Notes: generated by a model not told the origin, from the letters alone. 64,000 bases of DNA from Chryseobacterium pennipullorum (GCF_003384725.1 NZ_QNVV01000003.1:1-64000); one strand, 5' to 3'. Shown: positions 51,840 through 61,336, numbered from the stretch's first letter. Numbers and translations: made by a program.

Positions 51840-52877
51840 ATGTACAAATCACTCATTCGTCCGATTCTTTTCAAATTTGATCCCGAAGAAGTACATCACT
51901 TTACTTTTTCGATGCTTAAGAATTTTGGATTTCTTACTAGATTATTTTTCCCAAAACCTATTGAAGACAAACGTCTGGAAAGAGAAGTTTTCGGATTGAA
52001 ATTTAAAAATCCTGTAGGATTGGCAGCTGGTTTTGATAAAAATGCAGTCCTTTTCAATGAGCTGGGAGACTTAGGTTTCGGGTTTGTAGAAATCGGTACG
52101 GTAACTCCAAGAGCGCAGGCGGGAAATCCTAAGAAAAGATTGTTCCGTTTGCTAGAAGATGGCGGGATCATCAACAGAATGGGGTTCAATAACGATGGGC
52201 TGGAAGCTGCCATAGAAAAGCTCAAATCCAATAAAGGAAAAATAATCATCGGTGGGAACATCGGAAAAAATACAGATACAACCCCGGAAAACTATACACA
52301 AGATTATCTGGACTGTTTCGACGGTCTTCATCCTCATGTAGATTATTTTGTACTGAATGTAAGCTGCCCGAATGTAGGAAGCCATGCCAAGCTGGAAGAC
52401 GTAGAATATCTGAGAGAACTGATTACGGAAGTGAAGAAAATCAACCAGTCAAAATCTGTACAGAAACCGGTACTGCTGAAAATTGCTCCAGATTTGAATA
52501 ACAATCAATTAGATGAAATTGTAGCGCTTATTGCAGAAACAAAAATTGATGGAGTTATCGTCTCCAATACATCAGTAAACAGAGAAGGCCTGAAAACCTC
52601 ACCCGAAGTATTGGCACAGATAGGAAACGGAGGGCTAAGCGGAAAACCTATTCGTGAGAGAAGTACAAAAATGATCAAATATCTTTCTAATAAAAGCAAC
52701 AAGGCATTTCCAATCATTGGAGTAGGAGGTATTCATTCTGCAAAAGATGCCATTGAAAAGCTGGATGCGGGAGCGAGCCTTGTGCAGCTCTATACAGGAT
52801 TTATATATGAAGGACCGGAATTGATCAACGATATCAATAAAGAGATTCTGAAAAGAGCAAGCAGGTTGCCCAGATAA
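51840..52877 (+). CDS. pyrD: Dihydroorotate dehydrogenase, quinone-dependent (class 2)
   Basis: 345 aa; oxidises dihydroorotate to orotate at the membrane with quinone as acceptor. Class 2 traits: N-terminal membrane-associating helix region ([20 protein letters not shown]), [49 protein letters not shown] (with the catalytic Ser region) and [13 protein letters not shown] for FMN phosphate. Length is typical. Confidence 0.97.
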   Translation: MYKSLIRPILFKFDPEEVHHFTFSMLKNFGFLTRLFFPKPIEDKRLEREVFGLKFKNPVGLAAGFDKNAVLFNELGDLGFGFVEIGTVTPRAQAGNPKKRLFRLLEDGGIINRMGFNNDGLEAAIEKLKSNKGKIIIGGNIGKNTDTTPENYTQDYLDCFDGLHPHVDYFVLNVSCPNVGSHAKLEDVEYLRELITEVKKINQSKSVQKPVLLKIAPDLNNNQLDEIVALIAETKIDGVIVSNTSVNREGLKTSPEVLAQIGNGGLSGKPIRERSTKMIKYLSNKSNKAFPIIGVGGIHSAKDAIEKLDAGASLVQLYTGFIYEGPELINDINKEILKRASRLPR

Positions 52878-52880
52878 AAT

Positions 52881-52913
52881 ATAAAAGGAGAGTTCAGTGG
52901 GCTCTCTTTTATT
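52881..52913. terminator. Bidirectional terminator between pyrD and the 52909-53793 gene
   Basis: ATAAAAGGAGAG pairs with CTCTCTTTTAT with one unpaired G. T tract on the plus strand, A tract on the left for the minus strand. It overlaps the end of the convergent gene by a few bases. Confidence 0.8.
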
Positions 52914-53793
52914 TTGACTTTTTAACAGATGCCTTGCTGAGGTCTACACTGAAGGTGTATCCCGGAGATGTTGATGTTTTCTTAATAGCAAATTTTAAAA
53001 TTTTTGCATCTTTTGATTTGGTTACAACCCCGTCATAGATGCCTTCTCTGCAGCTTTCAGTAAGGAACTGATCGTAACTCTTATAATTCCAGTCTTTGGT
53101 GAAGTATAATACCCGGTATCCCTTTTCTCCGTCACTGGCACCGCACATCCCACAATAATTGAAGTTGGAAACCTGCTCAAAATAAAGCAAGACTCTGTTT
53201 CCGGATTCATCAGATGCCGTAGATATCAGACTGTTTCCTCCCGCTCTGTTGATGATGTCAAACGTATTGATCTTTTTATGGTTGGGAAGAATCAGATAAT
53301 TGTTGTACCGGTAGATCATGCTGTTTTTTGTATATAATGTAGCCTCGTGAGTGGTTTTGCCGAGAAATAGATTTCCTGAAATGTCCTTATGAGAATCATT
53401 TCTTTTAAAATTCAGAATTTCTGTTGGATTTAGCTTTCGGGCAATGCTGTCGGTTTTTTCGACCGATCTAGGGGAGGTTATTTTTTCCTTCAATGCTTTT
53501 GTCTGCTGTTTTTGTTTGTTTCCAAAATGGTACAGGAAAAGATCACCCTCGTCATAAACTCCCGTTAGGGGAATCTTCTTTTGGTATTTGTCATAATAAT
53601 ACCATCCTTCCACAAAATGTTGGTACTGATTGCAGTCAACAATTCCGGTATAATCAAGCTGCATGGTGATGGATACTCCGGCAATGTTTCCTTTGAAAAT
53701 CTGTGAGGAATCCGTTACTTTTTTCAGCTCTACTTTCTGGCAGAGGAAAAAGGTCAGGTTTAAAGAAAATAATAAAATAAAGATTTTTTTCAT
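52909..53793 (-). CDS. Exported protein of unknown function
   Basis: 294 aa from the ATG at 53791-53793, which opens the signal peptide MKKIFILLFSLNLTFFLCQ. The rest is soluble and beta-rich (SQIFKGNIAGVSITMQLDYT; GWYYYDKYQKKIPLTGVYDE), with a CGMCG pair in FNYCGMCGASDGEKGYRVLY. The early part resembles lipocalin-like/DUF-type modules of Flavobacteriia, but I cannot name the family. It is probably periplasmic. It is downstream of DUF445 gene in the opposite order and may share its transcript (28-nt gap). Confidence 0.65.
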   Translation of the reverse strand: MKKIFILLFSLNLTFFLCQKVELKKVTDSSQIFKGNIAGVSITMQLDYTGIVDCNQYQHFVEGWYYYDKYQKKIPLTGVYDEGDLFLYHFGNKQKQQTKALKEKITSPRSVEKTDSIARKLNPTEILNFKRNDSHKDISGNLFLGKTTHEATLYTKNSMIYRYNNYLILPNHKKINTFDIINRAGGNSLISTASDESGNRVLLYFEQVSNFNYCGMCGASDGEKGYRVLYFTKDWNYKSYDQFLTESCREGIYDGVVTKSKDAKILKFAIKKTSTSPGYTFSVDLSKASVKKSK

Positions 53794-53821
53794 GGTTGTT
53801 TTTATGTGGGATTCAGTTTTG

Positions 53822-55066
53822 TCAGATAAAGAAGTGAGCAACGGTATAAATGATCAGGCCAACCAGTCCGCCTACCAGAGTCCCGTTGACGCGGATAAAC
53901 TGCAGGTCTTTTCCCACTTCCAGTTCCAGTTTTTCACTCAGTTCCTTACCCTGCCAGTTTCCTACTGTTGTACTGATAAGATTCCCAAACTGGTGGGTGT
54001 TTTTCAGAATATATTTATATGCGGTTACCCGAACCCAGTGGTCGATCTTATTCTGAAGGTTTTCATCCGTTTTTAAATTTTGTGCAAATTCGTTCAGATT
54101 TTTAGAGAGATAGGTTTTCAGTGCAGAATGCTCCTCCTGCAGTTCTTTTACCAGCGTTTTTTTAATAGACATCCAGATATCATTCGAGTATTCTTCCAGC
54201 TTGTCGTTCTTCAGCAGTCCGTTTTTTATGGTTTTAAACTCCTCTTCCCATTTGGGGTCTTCCTTCAGGTCAACAGAAAACTCATGTATTTTATTAGTGA
54301 TCAGTGATCGTACTTCATGCTGCGGATCCTCTTCGATCTCCTTGAAGAATTCTGCAAGGCCGTCTGCAATTTTATCTGCAATTTTATTATCTACAAAAGC
54401 AGGAATGAATGTATAGCTTCCCTTTTTTACGCGGTCTTTGATCATTTCATCGTTTTCAATGATATAATCTTTGATCTGCTTAGAAAGGTTGGTCACGATT
54501 CTCTGATGGTCATTCTTCTCCAGAATATAGCTGATTCCGTTTCCTACCACTTTATTCAGTTTGATATCATCGATCATTTCAGAAACCCTATTGCTGATAA
54601 ACCTGCTTACCGCTGAATCATCGAGCTTGTTGAGGACATCCAGTACGATATCTGAAAGATTTTTCATGAGCACTTCCTGGCTCTTTTCTTTGCCCAGCCA
54701 TTCTCCAACAAAATTAGACACCTTCAGTTTTTGAATGTAAGGGCGTATATTTTGTGGTGAAAGAAAATTGCCTACCACAAAACTTCCGAGGTTATCTCCC
54801 AGTCGTTGTTTGCTGTTTTCAATCAGATTGGTATGAGGAATCGGAAGTCCAAGCGGATGCCTGAATAATGCAGTTACTGCAAACCAGTCTGCAAGAGCAC
54901 CTACCATAGCTGCTTCAGCAAAAGCCCGTACATAGCCTATCCAATGCGAATTGTTAGATTTCTGCAGAATCGTGGTAATGATAAAAATAACAGCCATCAG
55001 AACAAACAGGCCTGTGGCGAATGCTTTATATTTTCTGAGTTGTTTTCTTTTTGCTTCGTCATTCAT
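53822..55066 (-). CDS. DUF445 family membrane protein
   Basis: 414 aa. Begins MNDEAKRKQLRKYKAFATGL, with a membrane segment at about residues 12-35 and a DUF445 N-terminal motif (AFAEAAMVGALADWFAVTALFRHPLGLPIPHT, in pieces). A long helical region follows and a C-terminal membrane helix (GTLVGGLVGLIIYTVAHFFI). The family is conserved across bacteria, with no firm function. An upstream in-frame ATG at 55138 gives a basic extension that family members lack. Confidence 0.88.
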   Translation of the reverse strand: MNDEAKRKQLRKYKAFATGLFVLMAVIFIITTILQKSNNSHWIGYVRAFAEAAMVGALADWFAVTALFRHPLGLPIPHTNLIENSKQRLGDNLGSFVVGNFLSPQNIRPYIQKLKVSNFVGEWLGKEKSQEVLMKNLSDIVLDVLNKLDDSAVSRFISNRVSEMIDDIKLNKVVGNGISYILEKNDHQRIVTNLSKQIKDYIIENDEMIKDRVKKGSYTFIPAFVDNKIADKIADGLAEFFKEIEEDPQHEVRSLITNKIHEFSVDLKEDPKWEEEFKTIKNGLLKNDKLEEYSNDIWMSIKKTLVKELQEEHSALKTYLSKNLNEFAQNLKTDENLQNKIDHWVRVTAYKYILKNTHQFGNLISTTVGNWQGKELSEKLELEVGKDLQFIRVNGTLVGGLVGLIIYTVAHFFI

Positions 55067-55240
55067 ATTCTCAAATTTACTAAATTTGGTTGTCAAAGTG
55101 TTTACAACATACTCTTGAATACGTTTTAGAAAAATCAAAGACTTTCATAAACTAAAGTGATGAGTATATTTTTTTAACCAGAGTGTTTTTTACTTAGCGT
55201 ATCACTTTAAAGGTTAAAGTACAAATAATTAAAACTTGCG

Positions 55241-55768
55241 ATGAAATTTTTAATTTCAATCATCATATTAACCTTTCTGCAGGCATGTACGCAGAAATAT
55301 CAACCCGTTAAAACCTCTTCTATGGAAAATAAAGAAGCAAAAAACAATCCATATTATTCCAGAACCGATACAACAAAGCTGAATATTGCTAATGAGGAAT
55401 GGAAAAAAATCCTGGCTCCGGACCTGTATGCTATTGCCCGGGAGGCTGCTACTGAGAGAGCTTTTACAGGAAAATATAATGAATTTGATGAGGTGGGAGA
55501 TTATTACTGTGCGGTCTGCGGTCATCATCTTTTCCGTTCTACCTCAAAATTTGCGAGCAGCTGCGGCTGGCCGAGCTTCTTTGAAGCTGATAAAGAAGGT
55601 GTTTATTACGTAAGAGACCAATCCTATGGAATGGATAGGGTAGAGGTACTGTGCAAAAGATGTGATTCCCACCTAGGACATGTTTTCGATGACGGCCCGA
55701 AGCCTACAGGCTTAAGATATTGCATGAATTCTGTAAGCCTGGAGTTTGTTGCTGATTCAGAAAAATAA
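55241..55768 (+). CDS. msrB: Peptide-methionine (R)-S-oxide reductase, lipoprotein form
   Basis: 175 aa; repairs methionine-R-sulfoxide in exported proteins. Lipoprotein signal with LQAC (Cys16). MsrB core: YYCAVCGHHLF and VLCKRCDSHLGHVF hold the four zinc cysteines, SSCGWPSF is a conserved turn, and LRYCMNSVSL has the catalytic cysteine (RxCxN). A selenocysteine is not used. It lies 18 nt upstream of the next small gene. Confidence 0.95.
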   Translation: MKFLISIIILTFLQACTQKYQPVKTSSMENKEAKNNPYYSRTDTTKLNIANEEWKKILAPDLYAIAREAATERAFTGKYNEFDEVGDYYCAVCGHHLFRSTSKFASSCGWPSFFEADKEGVYYVRDQSYGMDRVEVLCKRCDSHLGHVFDDGPKPTGLRYCMNSVSLEFVADSEK

Positions 55769-55786
55769 GACCATTAATAACATTTT

Positions 55787-56158
55787 ATGACGGAAAAGAA
55801 TCTGGAAGAGCGAAAACTGATCTGGGTGGCTTTGTCAGAACTGTATCTGGACATTGAACTTCAGGAGTCAGACTTGAGGTATATGGCAAGGATCTTTCTG
55901 GAGAGCCCTTTCGATCTTAATAAAATAAAGTTGATTGACCGCGATGAAGTTTTTCCTGTTCTCTTTTCCAATCTGCTGAACCCCACAGGCGAATGGGGAT
56001 TCAATGAGAAAAGGTTGGCTGAAAGTATTGTGAGCTGGATGGAAAAAAGAAGTAAACTGGATATCCTTGCCGTTCATTGTGTATACCCTTTATACAGTAG
56101 GGTAAATAGGAGTTATTGGAAAAAAATAGAAAAGGTTTATAATCAGGCAGATGGCTAG
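55787..56158 (+). CDS. DUF7079-like small protein
   Basis: 123 aa, soluble. RKLIWVALSELYLDIELQES and VFPVLFSNLLNPTGEWGFNE recall a small family often annotated DUF7079, of unknown function. It starts 18 nt after msrB and is likely co-transcribed. No motif suggests an activity. Confidence 0.7.
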   Translation: MTEKNLEERKLIWVALSELYLDIELQESDLRYMARIFLESPFDLNKIKLIDRDEVFPVLFSNLLNPTGEWGFNEKRLAESIVSWMEKRSKLDILAVHCVYPLYSRVNRSYWKKIEKVYNQADG

Positions 56159-56228
56159 CGTACCGTTAAAGTTTCTTAAATAGCGTTAAACTTTTTGGAG
56201 TTATAACCCCTTGGTAATTATGTTTTTA

Positions 56229-56236
56229 TAATTTTG
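56229..56236 (+). promoter_or_regulatory. -7 box of the L,D-transpeptidase family gene
   Basis: TAATTTTG with TTG at 56211-56213 (15-bp spacing), 30 bp before the ATG at 56267. Confidence 0.5.
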
Positions 56237-56266
56237 CCCCACTAATTTGGAATTATATATTATTGA

Positions 56267-57022
56267 ATGAAAGGATTTTATAGCGTATTAGGCCTTGTTT
56301 ACATGGTAACGACTTCATTCTATCTTTCTCCGGGTGTGGCGGTAAAGAGTAAGAATGTGAATACTACAAAAATTGTAAAAGTAGCTGACACGGAATCTGG
56401 GAAGACTAAAGCCGTTTTATCTTCATCAGAAGCATTATACCAATCAATTGCATTTGAAGCAGGACATGAATTGAATTATGAAGTGTTTTCAAAAGCGTTG
56501 ACAGGGTTTGAAAATCTAAAGAAAGCAGGATTGCTTAACGGGGATTCGCATTTATTAACCATCTGCGATTTTTCTATGTCTTCCAACATGAAAAGACTTT
56601 GGGTAATTGACCTGGATGACAAGAAAGTTCTGTTTAACTCATTGGTGGCACACGGAAAGAATACAGGCGAAGAATTTGCAACGAATTTTTCTAACACGGA
56701 AAGTTCGTTACAGAGCAGCTTAGGATTTTATATCACGGATGCAACCTACCAGGGTGACAACGGATACTCTCTGAAACTGTTGGGTATGGACAAAGGATTT
56801 AATGATGCCGCTTACAGAAGAGCTATTGTAATGCATGGCGCTAATTATGTAAGTGATGAATTTGCAACGATGCATAAAAGAATCGGAAGAAGTTGGGGAT
56901 GCCCTGCAGTGCCGAGAGCACTTACGCAACCAATCATTAATACCATAAAAGGAAGAAACCTCCTGTTCATTTATTATCCTGATCAGAACTATCTTTCCTC
57001 TTCGGAATGGTTAAAAGCATAA
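56267..57022 (+). CDS. Murein L,D-transpeptidase catalytic-domain family protein
   Basis: 251 aa with an N-terminal hydrophobic signal (MKGFYSVLGLVYMVTTSFYL). LFNSLVAHGKNTGEEFATNF, RAIVMHGANYVSD and RIGRSWGCPAVPRAL match the Bacteroidota branch of the YkuD-like fold, with the catalytic Cys in SWGCPAV and His in MHGANY. Expected to act on peptidoglycan stem peptides in the periplasm (cross-linking or anchoring). Own promoter and a strong terminator: monocistronic. Confidence 0.88.
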   Translation: MKGFYSVLGLVYMVTTSFYLSPGVAVKSKNVNTTKIVKVADTESGKTKAVLSSSEALYQSIAFEAGHELNYEVFSKALTGFENLKKAGLLNGDSHLLTICDFSMSSNMKRLWVIDLDDKKVLFNSLVAHGKNTGEEFATNFSNTESSLQSSLGFYITDATYQGDNGYSLKLLGMDKGFNDAAYRRAIVMHGANYVSDEFATMHKRIGRSWGCPAVPRALTQPIINTIKGRNLLFIYYPDQNYLSSSEWLKA

Positions 57023-57023
57023 G

Positions 57024-57057
57024 AAAAAGCAGTCCCGGTGACTGCTTTTTTATTTTT
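57024..57057 (+). terminator. Terminator of the L,D-transpeptidase family gene
   Basis: Perfect 11-bp stem AAAAAGCAGTC / GACTGCTTTTT, 5-nt CCGGT loop, then T-rich tract. Two bases after the stop codon. Confidence 0.92.
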
Positions 57058-57098
57058 AAATATATTGTAAGGACGACCTGCGTTTTTGAACTTTTGTA

Positions 57099-57106
57099 TA
57101 CTTTTG
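57099..57106 (+). promoter_or_regulatory. -7 box of the cupin gene
   Basis: TACTTTTG, 32 bp before the ATG at 57139. No well-spaced -33 TTG found. Confidence 0.4.
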
Positions 57107-57138
57107 TCCGAGTAGGCTGATTTTAAAGCCCGGCAGCA

Positions 57139-57582
57139 ATGACCATCAGAATTATGAGTTTAGAATATAAAAATAACCAGCATATGACAATGTCATCAAA
57201 AGAATCTACAGGATTTGTACCCGCTATACGATTAATAAGTAATCCTGATGGTTCATGTGCTTTTGAAAAAGGGAAAATGCCGACCCTTACTCATATTGGT
57301 ATTAACGTATTCTGGGTCAGCAACCAAACGGAAGAATGGGAAAAAAATACACATGCTGCACCACGAAAGCAATATGTGGTTACCATTAAGGGAAAGGTTA
57401 GATTTAAAGTGACGGACGGGTCGACATTTGTGATTGAACCGGGTATTATTCTTCTGGCAGAAGATACTGAAGGAGCGGGGCATAGCTGGGATTTAACAGA
57501 GGGTAATGAATGGATAAGACTCTATATCCCGATGGGAGAAGATGCTGATGATTTTTTCATTTCCGATGACGGAATATATTAA
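57139..57582 (+). CDS. Cupin-fold protein
   Basis: 147 aa. KQYVVTIKGKVRFKVTDGST followed by FVIEPGIILLAEDTEGAGHS fits the two cupin motifs of a small single-domain barrel; the metal-binding histidines are reduced (only GHSW is obvious). Possible role as sugar/small-molecule binding protein or enzyme; not decided. Three ATGs could serve (57139, 57154, 57184); the first is reported. The stop codon touches the first intergenic repeat. Confidence 0.75.
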   Translation: MTIRIMSLEYKNNQHMTMSSKESTGFVPAIRLISNPDGSCAFEKGKMPTLTHIGINVFWVSNQTEEWEKNTHAAPRKQYVVTIKGKVRFKVTDGSTFVIEPGIILLAEDTEGAGHSWDLTEGNEWIRLYIPMGEDADDFFISDDGIY

Positions 57583-57899
57583 GCTTAATAATCTCCCGCA
57601 GATTCCACAGATTTCGCAGAAGTTTGTGTTGGAGGTAAATGATGAAATCTACATTTCTGCTTAATCAGCGAGATTAAGAAAAGTCTGTGCCTTATATAAT
57701 AATTTTCTTGGGTAGCTTAATAATTTCCCGCAGATTCCACAGATTTCGCAAATGTTTGTGTTGGAGTGTAAAGGATGAAATCTGCATTATCGGCTCAGTC
57801 TGCGAGAGTAAGAAAAAATCTGTGGTATCTCTCAATAAAACGAAAAATCTCTGCATGAATGATTATCATACAGAGATTTACAGATGTTTTTATTTCAGA
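57583..57899. repeat. Two tandem degenerate repeats of about 110 bp
   Basis: Copy A 57583-57693 and copy B 57714-57826 start with AGCTTAATAATnTCCCGCAG and share CAGATTCCACAGATTTCGCA, GTTTGTGTTGGAG and GATGAAATCT, ending in TCTGTG. No gene is seen. A 145-codon plus-strand frame starting at 57687 runs antisense into fabF and is rejected. The word family also occurs at 1-330. Confidence 0.75.
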
Positions 57900-59141
57900 T
57901 TAGCTGAACTTCTTAAAAACCACAGTGGCATTATGCCCTCCAAAACCGAAAGCATTACTCAATGCAAAATTGATTTCTTTCTCTTTTGCTTCTCCAAAAA
58001 CAATATTAATATCCTGTGGAATATTGTTATCAATGCTGTGAAGATTAATGGTTGGTGGAATAATCCCATTTTGAATCGCTTTAATAGACAGAATGGCTTC
58101 AACGGCACCCGCTGCACCCAATAAATGTCCCGTCATGGATTTAGTTGCGCTGATATCCAGATTTTTATTTCCTTTAAAAGCATTGTTAATGGCCTTCAGT
58201 TCAATCAGGTCACCCAATGGTGTTGAAGTAGCATGTGGATTAATATAATCGATATCTTCCATATTTGCTCCGGCTTCTTTTACTGCCAGTTGCATGGCTT
58301 TGATAGCGCCAGCGCCTTCCGGATGAGGAGCAGTCATGTGGTAAGCATCGGCAGTCATCGCTGCACCTGCTAATTCGGCATAGATTTTTGCTCCTCTTGC
58401 TTTGGCATGTTCGTATTCTTCAAGGATAAGCGCTCCCGCACCTTCTCCCATCACAAAACCATCTCGTTCGGCATCATAGGGACGGCTGGCTGTGGCGAAA
58501 TCATCGTTTCTGGTAGACATTGCCTTCATGATTGAAAAACCTCCGATGGAAGCTGGACTGATTGCCGCTTCAGAACCTCCGCTTACTATGACTTTGGCTT
58601 TTCCCAGTCGGATGTAATTGAAAGCATCCATCAGTGCCGTATTTCCTGTTGCACAAGCAGAAACCGTGGTATAATTGATTCCCTGCAGTCCATACTTCAT
58701 GGATATCATTCCCGAAGCCATATTGGCGATGAACTTAGGAACAAAAAAAGGATTGAAACGTGGTGTTCCATCACCGGCAGCAAAGTTCATGACTTCGCTT
58801 TCGAAAGTCCACATTCCGCCTTGCCCTGTTCCCCAGATCACACCGGTATCGAACGGATCCATTTTTTCCAGTTCGAGCCCAGAATCCTGAATGGCTTCTG
58901 CAGAGGCATACAAGGCATATTGGGTAAACAGGTCACTCCTTTTAATTTCGTTATGGCTAAGGTGGGCTTTTGGATCGAAGTCTTTGATCTCACAGGCAAA
59001 ATTGACCTTAAATTTTTCTGTATCGAAATGAGTGATTAATCCCGCTCCGCTAATTCCTTTAACACTGTTTTGCCAAAATTCTTCAACATTATTTCCCAAA
59101 GGCGTCACTGCGCCTAATCCTGTAATGACAACTCTTTTCAT
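57900..59141 (-). CDS. fabF: 3-oxoacyl-[acyl-carrier-protein] synthase II
   Basis: 413-aa condensing enzyme extending acyl-ACP with malonyl-ACP. Catalytic Cys in TTVSACATGNTALMDAF, first His in NPHATSTPLGD and second His in KSMTGHLLGAAGAVEA give the KAS-II Cys-His-His triad. VVITGLGAVTPLGNN is the family start. The usual acpP partner is not adjacent here, so this may be a second FabF copy rather than the core one. Confidence 0.95.
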   Translation of the reverse strand: MKRVVITGLGAVTPLGNNVEEFWQNSVKGISGAGLITHFDTEKFKVNFACEIKDFDPKAHLSHNEIKRSDLFTQYALYASAEAIQDSGLELEKMDPFDTGVIWGTGQGGMWTFESEVMNFAAGDGTPRFNPFFVPKFIANMASGMISMKYGLQGINYTTVSACATGNTALMDAFNYIRLGKAKVIVSGGSEAAISPASIGGFSIMKAMSTRNDDFATASRPYDAERDGFVMGEGAGALILEEYEHAKARGAKIYAELAGAAMTADAYHMTAPHPEGAGAIKAMQLAVKEAGANMEDIDYINPHATSTPLGDLIELKAINNAFKGNKNLDISATKSMTGHLLGAAGAVEAILSIKAIQNGIIPPTINLHSIDNNIPQDINIVFGEAKEKEINFALSNAFGFGGHNATVVFKKFS

Positions 59142-59332
59142 ACTTAGTTATTAATTTTAAATAGATTAGATTTCATAAGGTAAACCCTGTTTACCTATGC
59201 TCCATTGTACTCCTTTTATATTTCACTTGCATTAAGCATGCAATATTATCAATTTTCTTTCTCAGGAGACGAATAATTGGATGTATTATTTATTGCATAG
59301 CGAAAATAATTGCCTATGCAGGTCATTATGGC

Positions 59333-60601
59333 TTATTTCTCAAGAATCATGGTGACTCCCTGGCCCCGTGCTGCACAGATTGAAATAAAACCTTTGCCGC
59401 TGCCCTTTTGATGGAGCAGTTTAGCTAAGGTTGCAATAATTCTTCCTCCTGTTGCTGCAAAAGGATGAGCGGCTGCAAGGCTACCTCCTTTCACATTCAG
59501 CTTGGTGCGGTCTATCGTGCCCAGGGCTTTTTCCAATCCGAAACTTTTGGCGAGATCTTCATTTTCCCAGATTTTAATTGTAGCTAAAACCTGCGCTGCA
59601 AAAGCTTCATGAATTTCGTAATAGTCAAAGTCTTCAAGGCTCATTCCCGCTTTCTTTAGCATTCTTTCTGCTGCAAAAACAGGAGCCAGAAGCAGGTTTT
59701 GTTGATTTTCAACATATTCAATTCCTGCAACTTCAGAAAAAGTAATATAAGCAAGAACTGGAAGATTATGGGCTCTGGCCCATTCTTCACTGGCTAATAA
59801 AACAGCTGAAGCACCATCCGTAAAAGGGGTAGAGTTTCCGGCAGTAAGCGTTCCGTTTTGTTTATCAAAAGCAGGTTTCAGCTGTGAAAGCTTTTCGAGA
59901 CTGGTATCACGACGAAGGTTGTTATCCTTTTCCAGCCCGAAAGCAGGCGTAATCATATCATCAAAAAAGCCTTCATCGTAAGCTTTCGCCATATTTTGAT
60001 GGCTTTTCAATGCCAGTGTATCCTGCTCTTCACGGGAGATCTTATAATATTTTGCCGTTATTTCTGTATGCCCGCCCATCACGAGGCCGGTTTTAGGTTC
60101 CTGTCCTTTATAGGGAACAGGCATCCAGTCTTTAAGTTTTGGTCCCAGCAATTGCTTTATTTTTCCCAATGCTGATTTTTCTTTGTTAGCTTTCAATAAA
60201 GCTTTTCTCAATCTAGGGGAGGTTTCAAAGGGCATGTTGCTCATTGCTTCCACCCCACAGGCAATACCGCTTTCAATCTGTCCCAGAGCAATCTTATTTC
60301 CAATGTAGACCGCTGCTTCAATACCTGTGTCGCAAGCCTGCTGAAGATCACAGGCCGGCGTTGCCTGATCGAGAGAGGTATTCATAACGGTTTCCCTGAT
60401 GAGGTTGCTTTCAGAGATATGCTTGATGACTGCGCCTCCGGCAACTTCTCCCAGAAGTTTACCTTTCAATTGGTGGCGGTCTATCAGGCCGTTTAGGGCT
60501 GCCAGCAAAAGTTCCTGGTTTCCCTGTTCTGTGTATGCGGTATTCATTCTGGCAAATGGGATTCTGCTGTATCCTACAATAGCCACTTTTTTTGTTTCCA
60601 T
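59333..60601 (-). CDS. Acetyl-CoA C-acyltransferase (thiolase), FadI/FadA type
   Basis: 422 aa. Thiolase active site: DLQQACDTGIEAA (acylated Cys), YEIHEAFAAQVLA (His) and FISICAARGQGVTMILEK (second Cys; here CAARGQG in place of the common CxGGGQG). Ends without tail. Works in beta-oxidation, cleaving 3-ketoacyl-CoA. It is 11 nt downstream of a TetR gene in one transcript, so probably induced by an acyl-CoA or related ligand. Confidence 0.9.
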   Translation of the reverse strand: METKKVAIVGYSRIPFARMNTAYTEQGNQELLLAALNGLIDRHQLKGKLLGEVAGGAVIKHISESNLIRETVMNTSLDQATPACDLQQACDTGIEAAVYIGNKIALGQIESGIACGVEAMSNMPFETSPRLRKALLKANKEKSALGKIKQLLGPKLKDWMPVPYKGQEPKTGLVMGGHTEITAKYYKISREEQDTLALKSHQNMAKAYDEGFFDDMITPAFGLEKDNNLRRDTSLEKLSQLKPAFDKQNGTLTAGNSTPFTDGASAVLLASEEWARAHNLPVLAYITFSEVAGIEYVENQQNLLLAPVFAAERMLKKAGMSLEDFDYYEIHEAFAAQVLATIKIWENEDLAKSFGLEKALGTIDRTKLNVKGGSLAAAHPFAATGGRIIATLAKLLHQKGSGKGFISICAARGQGVTMILEK

Positions 60602-60612
60602 ATGATATATAT

Positions 60613-61215
60613 TTAGGAAAGAATCGTTAATTCATGGTCGATCATATTTCTTATTTTATCCAGTGCCTGGTTAAGAAATTTTTCATCATCCAAAGTTTTT
60701 GAAAGTAGAATACCTCCTTCAATAAGCATAATAAATAATGATGCATACTCATCAGCATTGATATTTTGATGAAGCTCTCCACTTTCCTGCCCTGTTTGTA
60801 TAACTGCTGAAGTTTTGGCAATCCAGGATTCAAAAGAATTTTTAACCTGTTTTTTCAAAACCGGTAAGGTGTCATCAGCTTCTGTTGCTGCATTCATCAG
60901 GGGACAGCCCCCATTTGAAAATACGGAACGCCAGTTTTTTTCGTAAAAATCTACAAAGGCATGAAGCTTATCCACTGCACTGAAATGCTGATCTCCAAAA
61001 GAGCGGCTCATTATTTTGCCCAGCAAGCCAGCATTGTATTTGTATGCTTCTACCGCAACCTGATCTTTATTTTCAAAATTTCCATAAATACTCCCTTTCG
61101 AAAGACCGGTAATCTCCGTAATGTCAGATAATGATGTAGAAGTATAGCCTTTGGTATTGAACAAAGTGGCTGTTTTTTCAATGATGAGTTGTTTGGTCTT
61201 CTCCGCCTTAGACAT
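60613..61215 (-). CDS. TetR-family regulator of the thiolase gene
   Basis: 200 aa. N-terminal HTH: IIEKTATLFNTKGYTSTSLS, DITEITGLSKGSIYGNFENK is the TetR DNA-binding signature. The C-terminal ligand domain is helical. A 10-bp inverted repeat (AAAATATACC-AATC-GGTATATTTT, 61251-61274) directly upstream of its -7 box is the likely operator. It heads a two-gene operon with the thiolase, so it is probably an autoregulated sensor of a fatty-acid-type ligand (inference). Confidence 0.92.
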   Translation of the reverse strand: MSKAEKTKQLIIEKTATLFNTKGYTSTSLSDITEITGLSKGSIYGNFENKDQVAVEAYKYNAGLLGKIMSRSFGDQHFSAVDKLHAFVDFYEKNWRSVFSNGGCPLMNAATEADDTLPVLKKQVKNSFESWIAKTSAVIQTGQESGELHQNINADEYASLFIMLIEGGILLSKTLDDEKFLNQALDKIRNMIDHELTILS

Positions 61216-61240
61216 TTCGAGTATTTAAGTAATAATGATA

Positions 61241-61274
61241 CAAATATACAAAAATATACCAATCGGTATATTTT
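61241..61274 (-). promoter_or_regulatory. TetR operator and promoter
   Basis: -7 box TATATTTG (plus 61241-61248) followed upstream by the inverted repeat AAAATATACC-AATC-GGTATATTTT (61251-61274). The operator would block the region between -10 and -40. Confidence 0.75.
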
Positions 61275-61281
61275 ATACTGA

Positions 61282-61318
61282 AATTAAATCTGAGTTCTGC
61301 AAGAGCTCAGATTTAATT
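61282..61318 (-). terminator. Terminator of the OsmC gene
   Basis: Perfect 13-bp stem AATTAAATCTGAG / CTCAGATTTAATT with an 11-nt loop, 19 nt after the OsmC stop on the minus strand. Confidence 0.75.
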
Positions 61319-61336
61319 ATTTATATAAAGAAACTT

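Noticed and set aside
57583..57826. CRISPR array
   Set aside because: Only two long degenerate copies with no regular 20-40 bp repeats and spacers, and no cas genes.
57687..58124. 145-codon plus-strand ORF
   Set aside because: Begins in the intergenic repeat and runs antisense to the fabF gene.
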